From the NCBI RefSeq assembly GCF_000835495.1, contig NW_015622544.1, positions 3,562,855-3,626,854 of the forward strand: a DNA stretch of 64,000 bases. Reading direction: 5' to 3'. Origin of the DNA: Cladophialophora immunda (taxonomy: Eukaryota; Ascomycota; Eurotiomycetes; Chaetothyriales; Herpotrichiellaceae). Position numbers and translations under genes: made by a program. Position 1 is the first letter of the stretch. The number at the start of each line of letters is the position of its first letter. Below the pieces are notes generated by a model that ran no database searches, was not told where the DNA came from, and saw nothing but the letters and a program-made list of their open reading frames with translations. Of the stretch, positions 55,198-64,000 are shown piece after piece.

Positions 55198-56183
55198 TCA
55201 ACAGATCCAGCCCCCGTCCACATTATATACAGCGCCAGTCACGAAAGATGCCTCGTCGCTTAACAGAAAGGCAATCACGTTGGCCACTTCGACTGGCTCC
55301 GCCCTTCTTTTCTGTGCCGTTTGTTGTAAGCCACGTTTCACATCATCTGGATCTTCGCCAGCAGACATTGGAGTGTTGACAGAGCCTGCGAATGCGTGGT
55401 CAGCCTGTCTCACCTCCCCCTACGCTGAAATGATGTCTCGAAAGCGTTTCCAGCATAGCTCCAGTAGTCTCAAGAAGTAAATTTGGCACTTACCTGGTGC
55501 GACACAATTGATCCTGACGTTGGGGTTCTCTTTTGCTGCTGTTCTTGAAAGCCCGATAACGGCCGCTTTGCTGGCACAGTATGGAGCAACACCGGGTGAG
55601 CCCATCTGGCCAAAAGTGCTGGCCGCAGAGACCTGTACGTCAAAAAAGGTCAGCACATGATCCAAATGTGACCGTAAAATGTGCAGCTCCGAGAATTCGC
55701 AAGGGAACTGACAATGCTGCCACCTGCTTTAAGCATCTCCCGAATCTCAGCTCTCATGCAGAAAAAGACACCACGCGTGTTCACGGCAAAGTTGAAATCC
55801 CACGTCTCGTCAGTTTCTTCGGCGACCGGTTTGGCAGGCGTGATGATGCCGGCCATATTCACAGCGCCATCCAGCTTACCCAGTTTTTGCACCGTGGACG
55901 CAATCCAGGCATCGACTGACTGGCTCTCGCGGACGTCAATAACTGTGTACATGTGCTTATCGCTATTTGTCAAAGACCTGGCTGCGGCTTTCACAGCAGC
56001 CTCGTTTATGTCTGCCAGAGAAATGATCGCGCCTCGCGATGCCAGGAGCTTTGCAGTCGCCAGGCCCATGCCAGAGGCTGCACCGGTGATTGCAATCTAT
56101 AAAGGTGAGTAATGCTGGCCGGGGTGCCTATCATGTCGGCCAAGGGCTGGGGGACGCACCACTTTCCCCTCAAACGACGCCAT
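55198..56183 (-). CDS. short-chain dehydrogenase/reductase
   Basis: Four exons (56183-56160, 56096-55713, 55632-55494, 55385-55198) give 244 aa. Exon 1 is 24 nt (MASFEGKV) and joins to IAITGAASGMGLATA, the classical TGxxxGxG. Also present are VNMAGI in place of NNAG, catalytic Ser in VSAASTFGQ, YCASK as Tyr-x-x-x-Lys, and the end TGAVYNVDGGW. Donors are GTGCGT, GTCAGT and GTAAGT, with introns of 63, 80 and 108 bp. It is a classical NAD(P)-dependent alcohol dehydrogenase/ketoreductase; the neighbouring BVMO suggests it oxidises an alicyclic alcohol to the ketone substrate. Confidence 0.87.
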
Positions 56184-56634
56184 TCTCTAACCTTAGGGGT
56201 TCCTTGTCTGTGAGTCTTCTAAAATGATGATTTTGTGTGACGACCCTCCTCTGACCGAATGATGCTCCCGACAGTGACATGTTATCCAAGTAAAGTCTAT
56301 CGCCAATCAGTCCTGCCGACGCCGATCGAAGGATTAGGGAGATACGAGGGTCGTCGGATACAGGTAAGTATGCCCAAGATGACCTTGCCACCATCTCGAA
56401 CTCTACGAACTTTCTGCCAAAAAGGAAAGCCATACCCGTGACCCCTCATCATGTGCACGATACGCCCGTTGAGATAGGAAAGTGACCCCTCCAAAGATTC
56501 CAGAAAGCCCTCAACTCTTATTTGCGACTTTCCTAATTCCACTCGCCACTCTCCTCAACCATGAATTGATTGTCCGTCCTGGCCATGGCCCCAGGATTAA
56601 TTCCTCACTCGTGTGCCCTTCTCCGCGCACCGTG
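56184..56634. promoter_or_regulatory. divergent promoter, SDR / second Zn2Cys6 regulator
   Basis: 451 bp between divergent starts. Frames here are short and biased. No defined site seen. Confidence 0.4.
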
Positions 56635-58874
56635 ATGTCGATCCAACCAGATAGGCAGCAGGCTCCAGATTCGGGCGGTTCCAGAAATCGTTCGTTCAAT
56701 GGATGCGCCACTGTATGCACGACCCCCGTTCCAAAGCTGCGGTTTTTTTTGTTGTTTTTTAGTTTTGTTTTTACTGATTATTTGAGGCATAGTGTCGCAT
56801 TCGACATGTCAAATGCGACGAAGGTCGTCCCACATGTTCCATGTGCAAGTATTTTGGGCTAGATTGTGCGGGCTATGAGAAGGGCATCTTTTTCGATTTT
56901 GAAACTGCCTCCAACGCTACGGGCGAAGGAATCGCCCGCTTTCGCCGGCCTTTGCTGACCGAGGATGAACGCAAGCGAATGAGTGCATGGCTCGTGTCGA
57001 GCGTCCACCCCAAATTGACTTTGCGTGTCCTTTCTCAGATTGACGACGAGTGCGAGCATTCAGCTGCTCAGCAGCAGGTTCAAATTCAGCGCGGTCCGTT
57101 CGGCGCGTTCTCATTGAGTCGCCTTCCGTGGATCCGTTCCAACGAGAAGGATACGGGGGAAGAACTACTAGAACAGGGTTCTTCTACGGAAGATTTGGTG
57201 CGGCTCAGCGACGAGTGTGTTGTGTCTGACGACGCACCTCTGTCGCCGTGGACCCAAGATCTAGTCCAGGCCATTTTCAGTCAATCCGAGCAGATCTCGG
57301 TCCCAGCATCTTCAGACTTTTGGAACACTACCGTGGACTCAAACTGCATTCAGGAGATCTTCGACGACCAGATCCCCATGTCCATGTCTGCAACTCAGGA
57401 GGTGTTCAGCACCCCATTGTCATCCGAGACCTACCACTTTCCACACTTCATGCCTGAGGCTCAGCTCAGTCAGTCGATGATAATCCCTTCCATTTCTCCC
57501 GTCATAAGTCCTGGTGACACCGTCCCACAGGATGTGGTGACGCTGCTCAAACACTATGCCACAACCGTCATCACGTTGCTAACACCGCTCCGCCACACCA
57601 AAACACCATGGCACATCCTCTTCATTCCTCACATCAGACATTGCCTGGCGGCTCTCACCCTCGGCGAGCAATTGGACCATGCTAGCCTGACCGCACTCTA
57701 TGGAACCTTGGCGATAAGCGCCTTTAGTCTCGGTGGCGTATCTCAGTCTCCAACATGGCATGACAAGGGCAAGGCTTATAAACAACGCGCCCGAGAGCAC
57801 GCCCGGCTGATGCTGAGAACGGCATATGCTGTTCCCAAAACCGCCAAATACAAGTCCATCTTGATGGCGCTTCTCGCAATGGTACAGCTTTCCATGTTCG
57901 TCGGGACTCGCGATCAAACGGACTGTTACCTGTTGGAGGCCGAAAAGTTCATCCGGCTCAAAGGCCTCAACCGCAAAAAGTCCCGCAAGGTTCGATTGCT
58001 ACATCATTGTTACGTTTTTGAGCGACTATTTCACGAAAGCATTTTCATCTGTGGTGCGAACTCCCCCCAACGTCAACATGTTCGCAAAGCAATCGAGTCG
58101 AGTGGGCTGGCGATCCATAGCCGGGACAGTCTCTCCTTCCGCCTCCCGACTTGGACCAATTTGGACGAGGAGTGGTCGATTGTGAAAAGCCAGGAAGCAG
58201 GCGAAAATGACCTGCACCTTGAACGGCCTGGGGAGTTCCCGCCGACCCTCTACCCCGAAATCTTCGCCTTCCCGGAGCCCTGGCTACTCGTGCTGTCACT
58301 CACCATTCGTCTTGGTAAGGAGAAGGACTATGCCGAGGCCGAGGGGGGGACGGATGCTCTCAGCTTAAAGGACTTTGCCAGTCGCGCAAAAGCCGTTGAA
58401 CGGCGCCTCTATCGATTACAGAGGCCCACCGACACGGCACATGCTTCCAGCGGCTTACAGTCACCGCGTGATTGGGACGTTCTGAACAATATGCTCGATG
58501 CGGTCCAGCAGGCGTTGATCATTTACTTCAACCGACGCATCCACGATTTGGACGCCTCTTTGTTGCAACAGAAGGTGGTCGGGGTGCGAGATTGCCTGCT
58601 GCGCTGCGAAATTGCAGATCCGGACGTGGTCCACGGCTCTGCTGGGTTTCTCTGGCCTGCGTTCATAGCAGCATGCGAGGCCGAGGACCCCGAGGTGCAA
58701 GTCTCCTTTTCTCATTGGTTCAAAATCTCTGCGCAGCGAAGTGGACTGTCTTGTTTTACCAAGACTCTCCAAAGTATTGAGCAGATCTGGCACGAGAAGC
58801 AGACTTCGAGCGGAACGAGCATCACCTGGCTTGACATTATGAAGCAAAAGACTTTGATGCCACACGACCTTTGA
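56635..58874 (+). CDS. Zn2Cys6 transcription factor, Fungal_trans_2 type
   Basis: Two exons (56635-56712 and 56793-58874; 80-bp phase-0 intron with a T-rich tract) give 719 aa. The intron splits the zinc cluster after its first Cys; splicing gives Cys24, 27, 34, 41, 44, 51 with ideal C-x2-C-x6-C-x6-C-x2-C-x6-C spacing (RSFNGCAT then CRIRHVKCDEGRPTCSMC). The continuation KYFGLDCAGY and an effector part with ALYGTLAISAFSLGG and WHDKGKAYKQRAREHA fit the ACR-2/Fungal_trans_2 family. Residues ~110-230 are acidic and Ser-rich, likely activation sequence. It lies between two SDR genes and beside the BVMO and is a candidate regulator of this half of the cluster. Confidence 0.88.
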
Positions 58875-59104
58875 CGGTTGGAGCGTGGACAACGGTCCTC
58901 ATCAACGCTGCACCTTCACGAGGGACGGTTGCGGGCGAGAATCTTTCTGGGCCTGGGATGGCTCGTACAATTTACGTGCCCTGATTCGCTCTACCAATCT
59001 ATCATTCGATTGCACTGGAAAGATCGAGCCCTTGAGAGAGAAATGGTCCGCTGGCTCCAACCATGACCGTGACTACACTTGGCATGAAACCTTCGTCCGT
59101 TGCT
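58875..59104. other. short intergenic between convergent genes
   Basis: 230 bp between the regulator stop and the SDR stop, convergent. Confidence 0.5.
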
Positions 59105-59917
59105 CTATCGCTCAGTATACCCGCCGTCCACGAAAAGCGTCGTCCCTGTGACAAAGGAGCTTCGTCCTCCCGACAGGTAGACCACCCCGTCAGCTATCTC
59201 TTCCGGTCTTCCCATCCGTTGCATAGGGACGGCAGTATCCACCCGCTCCAACATTGCCTGCAGGACAAGCGGCGATTTCGTGGTCATGGGCGTCTCCGTA
59301 TATCCTGGGCAAATGGCATTGATTCTCAAGCCATCTTTGGCATAATCCTCGGATGCCGTCCGAGTCAGGCCGATGACGCCGTGCTTGGTCGCGGTGTATG
59401 CGGTGGACATGGGAATCCCCACTACTCCCTGGATCGACCCGAAGTTGACAATTGACCCGCGCTGCAGCGGACGACCATCGATGTTGGAGAGAATCGGGTC
59501 CTGCTTTAACATGATCCGCGCGCTCGCTCTGAGGACGAAGAAAGTTCCCGTCAGATTGATGTCCACAATTCTCTGCCAATCACGCGTTTCCGCAAATGCC
59601 GCGCCGCCCTGGTGCTTCATGGCAATTCCCGCGGCGTTGACCACGTAGTCGAGACGGCCGAACTTTGTAGCAACGTCGGTAACGGCTTGGTTCACTTGAT
59701 CCTCATTCGTGACGTCCACCACGTACGCTTCCACTTGACATCGTCGGGTTTGTTCCGGTGCTGCGTTTTCAACCTCCTTCTGGACCGCCGCCAGTGCATC
59801 TTGATTGACGTCCAACAAGGCGATTCCGGCAGCGCCGTCTCTTGCAAACGTCTTGGCACACGCTCTGCCAATGCCGGACGCGGCACCAGTGATCAAGGCG
59901 AAGCCTGGCACGTCCAT
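59105..59917 (-). CDS. short-chain dehydrogenase/reductase (3-oxoacyl reductase-like)
   Basis: An intronless 270-aa classical SDR. It has FALITGAASGIGRAC at the start (TGxxxGxG), acidic end of strand 2 (ALLDVNQDAL) favouring NAD, YVVNAAGIAMK, catalytic Ser in NFGSIQGVVG, YTATK as Tyr-x-x-x-Lys, and the C-terminal FVTGTTLFVDGGY. Asp in LLDVN suggests NAD(H) preference, as in catabolic alcohol dehydrogenases. It is the third SDR in the cluster and could catalyse a second alcohol oxidation. It is distinct in sequence from the SDRs at 43 and 55 kb. Confidence 0.9.
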   Translation of the reverse strand: MDVPGFALITGAASGIGRACAKTFARDGAAGIALLDVNQDALAAVQKEVENAAPEQTRRCQVEAYVVDVTNEDQVNQAVTDVATKFGRLDYVVNAAGIAMKHQGGAAFAETRDWQRIVDINLTGTFFVLRASARIMLKQDPILSNIDGRPLQRGSIVNFGSIQGVVGIPMSTAYTATKHGVIGLTRTASEDYAKDGLRINAICPGYTETPMTTKSPLVLQAMLERVDTAVPMQRMGRPEEIADGVVYLSGGRSSFVTGTTLFVDGGYTER

Positions 59918-60337
59918 CTCGAGTCAGACTTGCAGGAAAAGCCCGATGCCCGATTTGAAGCTGAAAGAACTGACTCGGCTGGCGAGTGCGCACGGAACTG
60001 CTCTTCAAACCCCTGAAAATTTCGTATACAAAATTGACTAGAGATTTCTGAAGATGTCCTTTTGGTCGAGGCCATCTTTTGCAGGCTATTTAATCATGAT
60101 TCGAGTCTGCGGAGGAGTGCCGCGCGAAAACGGCATTGGCCTGGGGAGACTTGCCTAATCAGTATGTATGAGATCTGGAATGGCCACAAAAGCACGTCAT
60201 AGAGCATCCAGGTCCCCAGGCGTGCTCTCGACGCGTCACATTGAACACTGATCCACACTCATCGAGCAGGGCGCCAGGCCATGGTCCTTTGGGAATCATC
60301 GGTCGAAAGCGTGTGAGGGTTCGCCTTTTCCGGGAGA

Positions 60338-60568
60338 GACTAGAAGAGCACTAGAGAATGCTCGCTTCCAACGTCCTCGAATATTGTTTGCCTGCCATGC
60401 AAGGAGTGCTGGAATCGATGCGTTACACCCGGATGTGACGAGGAATGCACCGACGTATCCGGGGCCAGGACCGTCCGTCCAGGCCAGGAGGCAGAGGCCC
60501 AGGATATTCTGTAGGGCGTTGAAGATCAAGGACGGGCTTCGAATGTGATATTTGTCGCCTAACCATCC
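60338..60568 (-). pseudogene. fragment of MFS allantoate-permease-like transporter
   Basis: About 77 codons read as part of a DAL5-type transporter: GWLGDKYHIRSP (the loop motif), two helices with TDGPGPGYVGAFLVTSGCNAS, and QANNIRGRWKRAF. The similarity stops abruptly on both sides (after SALLV at about 60338 and before GWLGD at about 60568), and the remaining ~420 residues of such a transporter are absent. This is a small stranded fragment, not a gene. Confidence 0.65.
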
Positions 60569-60708
60569 CTTGGATGACCATCACGCGGTGCGTGAAAGCG
60601 TCTGCAGACTTTAATCCAATTCACCAAAAGGGCAATTTACTTATCTACTCCCTACGATGGTGATCTGAACGACACTGGGAAACCAAAAAAAAAAACACAA
60701 AAAAGAAA

Positions 60709-60793
60709 TGGTCACTACGAGGGTCGAACTCGCGACCTTGGCGTCAACAGTTTCCAATAGTATTTGGTATTAGCACCACGCTCTAACCAACTG
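60709..60793 (-). pseudogene. 5'-truncated tRNA-Ile(AAU) with intron
   Basis: The minus strand shows CAGTTGGTTAGAGC of the D arm, an anticodon stem TGGTG/CGCCA, and loop CTAATA|A with anticodon AAT. A 23-nt intron lies at the canonical position after base 37 (60745-60767). Then come a variable loop, a T arm (GCGAG-TTCGACC-CTCGT) and AGTGACC-A, ending in T-rich DNA as a pol III terminator. The 5' acceptor strand and D-stem 5' strand (GGTCACT..GCTC expected) are missing directly upstream. A partial match, AGTCACAGCTCA, lies ~32 nt further upstream (about 60826-60837), as if a short insertion split the gene. Confidence 0.7.
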
Positions 60794-60938
60794 TATTATG
60801 ATTAGTACTTGTATGCGGGACTCATTGAGCTGTGACTACTAACCTGAGCTAAGCGACCTGCTGGTTCTTGGAAAAGAATTGTGAGACTTTATACTATATA
60901 GAGAAATTTTGTTCTTGGGGAAGGGCCATTTCGTGACG

Positions 60939-61085
60939 TCATGATGTCCCCACCGCTCCAAATGCCTCGGTCCGTCTACATCTGGCTTCAAGTTCAGCGG
61001 CAGCCTCAGCCCATTCGTTGAGGTCACGATTATACCGCTCAAGGACGCTATGATGGCCACTCAGCAATCTCGTATCGCTGCTCAT
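60939..61085 (-). CDS. small ORF, possible C-terminal fragment of an unrecognised gene
   Basis: A 48-codon minus-strand frame, ATG 61085 to TGA 60939. Its composition looks genuinely coding: an amphipathic, coiled-coil-like stretch (SVLERYNRDLNEWAEAAAEL). It may be the last exon or a left-over piece of a larger gene; no splice partner was found upstream. I do not recognise it. Confidence 0.25.
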   Translation of the reverse strand: MSSDTRLLSGHHSVLERYNRDLNEWAEAAAELEARCRRTEAFGAVGTS

Positions 61086-62042
61086 GTGTCAATCCCACCT
61101 ACCGGGTTCCCTGTTGAGGTAGGGGACCCGGAATCGTGGTGGTTCTCAGTGGTCGGCGAACAAGACCTTTGGCCTGGATGCATGCAAAAACTTTATGCAA
61201 GATACTCTCGACGACGGCATGGTTGTGATTGAAAGTCAGTCACGCGTTAGCATTGTTGGCTTTTCGATAGTCACCAGGAGAAGCCGGGATGAAGCCACAT
61301 GGCCCCGAACAGGAGTCTCCCACGCTGCTTCCGCTGGCTCCTCACCTGCCGCGTTGCTCTCCCGCCAACGACTATGAAGTCGACTCGCTTCCTGGTCTTC
61401 TCTTTCTGAATCACAACTCGTCTTTTCGCAATGTCTTCATGACACATATAAGCAGGCGCCGCATATCTCAAAACAACAAATGCCTTGATTAGGGGGTTGA
61501 CGAATCCCCAACAAACGACCGACATCCCGCGACGAATTTCCGCCGGCGGAACGACGTCCAAAGACCATTACTCTGGGGACGATCAAACACAAACTCCTGC
61601 GTTCGTGGGTTGTTGAGTATCGCGAGTTGATTTTCGGCCTCTGACCACTTTTTTGAGACCTTCCCAGAGAAGACTGTGGCGACCTGAAGTCTCTTCGTTG
61701 AGGCTCTCTTCGGCAACCACCGCCTTGGTCTTCGGTGGATCCTGCCCCTGAGCTCCCTGCACGGGTCCGGCTGTCTTGCTAGTCGAAGGTTGACTGTCGC
61801 TTGGATTCTGGGGTGATCGGGAGCCCCCCTTCACCTCAGGTATGACTCCATTCCCAACCAAGGAATAATCACAGGATCTGTACAGGGTAGCACCCTTATA
61901 GGTACGTTTAAACGAATCGATGCTCCTTTCGATAATATAGTAATATTTCGCAGCAAGCCAGACTATTAACCATCATAACCTCCCTCCCACTCCAGGTAAC
62001 CAATTTTCCCCCGATCACTCTTATCACCTTTACATCCCCTAG
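61086..62042. other. no supported gene
   Basis: About 950 bp. A 92-codon minus-strand frame at 61583-61861 is Ser/Pro/Lys-rich with no domain. The 170 bp before 62043 are AT-rich and end in a polypyrimidine tract plus TAG, acting as acceptor for the broken NB-ARC gene; the exons that should lie upstream were not found. Confidence 0.45.
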
Positions 62043-63750
62043 CAGTGCTAGTGTCTAACCATCGGATATTTGAAGCCCATCCTACTCCGCCTCCAAGGAT
62101 TCACTATATTCCACTTTGGTCAAACCCAAACTTCTATGGCCGAACCAGAGTATTGGAAGAGATTCATAATGAATTATTTGGTTGCACTTCCGACTCAAAA
62201 TCAACGCAGTATCAGAGGTCTTGCCTCATCCATGGCATCGGAGGAATGGGCAAGACACAAGTTGCCCTAGAATACACCCATCGCTACGGAGACTTTTATG
62301 ACTATATCTTCTGGGTACGGGCCGAGACAGGGCTTGAGATGATTAAGGACATCATTACAATCTCGGACAAGCTCAACCTGGAGCAGCCAAAGCATGGCGG
62401 TGATGGTGCAATTATCGACAAGGTTCGAACTTGGTTCGAAACCACCACTGGTAGCTCTCCCCACTATTGGTACTTCTGTCGTGATTGTCTCACATATCTC
62501 CAGACAGGAAATGGTTACTGGTATTCGACAACGTTGAGGACATGGAAAGCCTGACGCCATATCGGCCGCGGTTGGGTCATGGTTCATTGCTGCTGACATC
62601 ACAAAACGCTGGACTCCGTTCCCAGACAACCCACAACATTCCCTTAAAGCCGTTTGGCGAAGAAGAGGGTGCTAGCTTTCTCCTGAAGCAACTGAATGGA
62701 GAACATCCTCCGACAGAGAATGACGATGCGATCTCGTTGTGCAAAGAACTTGGGGGTTTACCACTGGCGATCGCGCATGTTGCGGGTTATATGGCAGAAT
62801 CAGATGTGTCTGTAAAGGATACGCTTGACATGTTCACGCAGCGCCGTGAGTCTGCCGAGATCTTCAATACAAAACCGGATACAACGTTTGTGTATAGCAA
62901 AGCCCTCGACTTTGTCTGGGACGTTGCGTTGCGGGAGCTGGTCGACGACACACTCAGGCTGATGCATGTCTTGTCCATGCTGAATCCGGAGGGCGTGCCA
63001 GAGGAGATGCAACGTGGAGATCACTTGGAGCAAGGTCTTTCATTTTTAAGTAAGTCGAAACGGGCACAGTAGGCGCTTCCAACACTGCGGGGACCCTAGT
63101 GTTACAGGCTGCTAACTCAGAACAGATTCTTGGCTATGATTCGCAGCCTTTGCCGTCGGCAGCTCATTTCCAAGACAGAGGTCTCAGGGCGGCACTGCCT
63201 CTTGACCCACCAATCGCTGCAACGCAGCATCTTGCATCGCCTGGATGGCGTGGAGGGGAAACTTGAGGAAATCTTCCAGACAACTCTCACGCTTCTCCGC
63301 AAAGTATTTCCTCGGCAGTCATCCATCCAATTTCCTCAGAATGATCATTGGAAAGTGTGGGAGCTGTACAGTCCCCATGTTATGAGCTTGAGAAAAGTGC
63401 ATGCGGAATCGGACCAGAGTCTTTCATCATCAATCGGGTTCGCGGAGATTCTGGGAGATGTGGCGAACTACTTCTGGGAGCGGAACCTATTTAACAACGG
63501 TATTCTGGCATCCGAATCTGCAGAAAGATATGCGAAAGCCTCCCGGGCCAGTTTCCTCACCTACAAGCACACATCTTTACCATCGGAGCATCAATTCGGT
63601 CGCATGGAGGCATTTCAGAACGGAAGGAATCCCTTCAAGGTTTCCAGAAATCACTTGCACTACGACAGCAATACATAAACGAGCTTTGTCCCGAACATGC
63701 AACAGAGGATGATATCGGCAACTACGCGAATGCGTGGAGCAACCTTGGTT
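62043..63750 (+). pseudogene. broken NB-ARC (NLR-like) STAND ATPase gene
   Basis: Readable exons 62043-62450, 62504-63068 and 63126-about 63570 encode an NB-ARC module. It has NPNFYGRTRVLEEI, the P-loop HGIGGMGKTQVALEY, Walker B KWLLVFDNVED, a GLPLA motif (ELGGLPLAIAHVAGYM), and a winged-helix-like segment followed by ISKTEVSGRHCLLTHQSLQR. No start codon or N-terminal effector domain is present; an acceptor at 62043 points to lost or undetected exons. In the third exon the frame is lost at a CACACA run (about 63570-63575). Deleting two bases there restores a TPR-like continuation that reads ESLQGFQKSLALRQQYINEL and ANAWSNLGY, which ends at about 63745. Fungal NLR-like proteins act in non-self recognition and programmed cell death. 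Confidence 0.7.
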
Positions 63751-63999
63751 ATAGGCGCGTAATATCCTGCCCATCCGCATCGGACCCGAACATGATAATG
63801 TAATATTCTTTTGCATATCCGGCTTCACGTGCAAGCGTTACGCACTTGTCGTACTCTAAGCTCCAGTAGAAACTGTCTTCTTGATATGGGACTAGCCGAA
63901 ATGTATCAGCATGTCGCCCCATGTATGAAATATAGAGACTGTCCATCCTCCTATTGTAGTCCACATCGATGAAGAAATTTCCGATAAGATTGAAATAGC
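63749..63999 (-). CDS. 3' end of an unrecognised gene, cut by the window edge
   Basis: A minus-strand frame open from the window end to TAA at 63749: about 82 residues with protein-like composition (FFIDVDYNRRMDSLYIS, FRLVPYQEDSFYWSLEYDK, EYYIIMFGSDADGQDITRL), rich in Tyr, Phe and Asp. It abuts the point where NB-ARC similarity ends, so it either overlaps that gene's tail or marks a rearrangement. Family not recognised. Confidence 0.4.
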   Translation of the reverse strand, partial: YFNLIGNFFIDVDYNRRMDSLYISYMGRHADTFRLVPYQEDSFYWSLEYDKCVTLAREAGYAKEYYIIMFGSDADGQDITRL

Positions 64000-64000
64000 A

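Noticed and set aside
37372..59917. Secondary-metabolite biosynthetic cluster
   Set aside because: Tailoring-type enzymes, a TRI12-like exporter and regulators are present, but no polyketide synthase, NRPS, terpene cyclase or prenyltransferase backbone lies in the window; a backbone gene outside it cannot be excluded.
60684..60708. A-rich tract considered as SINE tail
   Set aside because: On the minus strand it is the T-rich pol III terminator region just after the tRNA remnant; no SINE body or target duplication seen.
1..64000. Search for CRISPR arrays, bacterial operons, riboswitches
   Set aside because: The window is eukaryotic with spliced genes; no direct-repeat arrays or such elements seen.

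Overview
The window is a piece of a filamentous ascomycete genome (Pezizomycotina). Most genes carry one to ten short GT-AG introns (about 45-125 bp) with CTAAC/CTGAC-like branch sites. It also holds a HET-domain gene, two Zn2Cys6 regulators, a COP9 signalosome subunit, Aurora kinase and a spliced tRNA gene remnant. The wealth of redox genes would suit a Eurotiomycete such as a chaetothyrialean black yeast, but that placement is inference. Exon joins below were read by eye from frames and splice signals, without transcript data.

Bases 1-32,700 are mainly conserved housekeeping genes: a mucin-like membrane protein; TIP41 and Aurora/IPL1, divergent; 5-oxoprolinase; SUB1/PC4 and ISU1, divergent; a short-chain dehydrogenase (SDR); COP9 subunit 3; a disordered 579-aa protein; a beta-carbonic anhydrase; a HET-domain protein; a small secreted protein; an isochorismatase-fold hydrolase; the mitochondrial transcription factor Mtf1 and tubulin cofactor C, divergent.

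Bases 32,700-37,300 form an AT-richer degenerate island. It contains a full-length Baeyer-Villiger monooxygenase (BVMO) pseudogene that keeps its intron layout but has many TAG/TAA stops of C-to-T and G-to-A type, as repeat-induced point mutation (RIP) would leave.

Bases 37,370-59,920 are an accessory region that reads as one metabolic gene cluster: an MFS exporter, an alpha/beta hydrolase with a 9-nt microexon, a class A FAD monooxygenase, an atypical SDR, a crotonase-fold protein with all four catalytic positions I recall for 6-oxocamphor hydrolase, a Zn2Cys6 regulator, an amino-acid permease, an intact BVMO, an SDR, a second Zn2Cys6 regulator and a third SDR. Together they could oxidise an alicyclic alcohol to a ketone, hydroxylate and oxidise it to a cyclic beta-diketone, cleave that by retro-Claisen hydrolysis, and also form and open a lactone. 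I propose a fungal alicyclic or terpenoid ketone pathway; the direction (catabolic or biosynthetic) is not proven.

Bases 59,920-64,000 are decayed: an MFS transporter fragment, a tRNA-Ile(AAU) gene that lost its 5' part, a broken NB-ARC (NLR-like) gene, and the end of an unrecognised gene that runs off the window.
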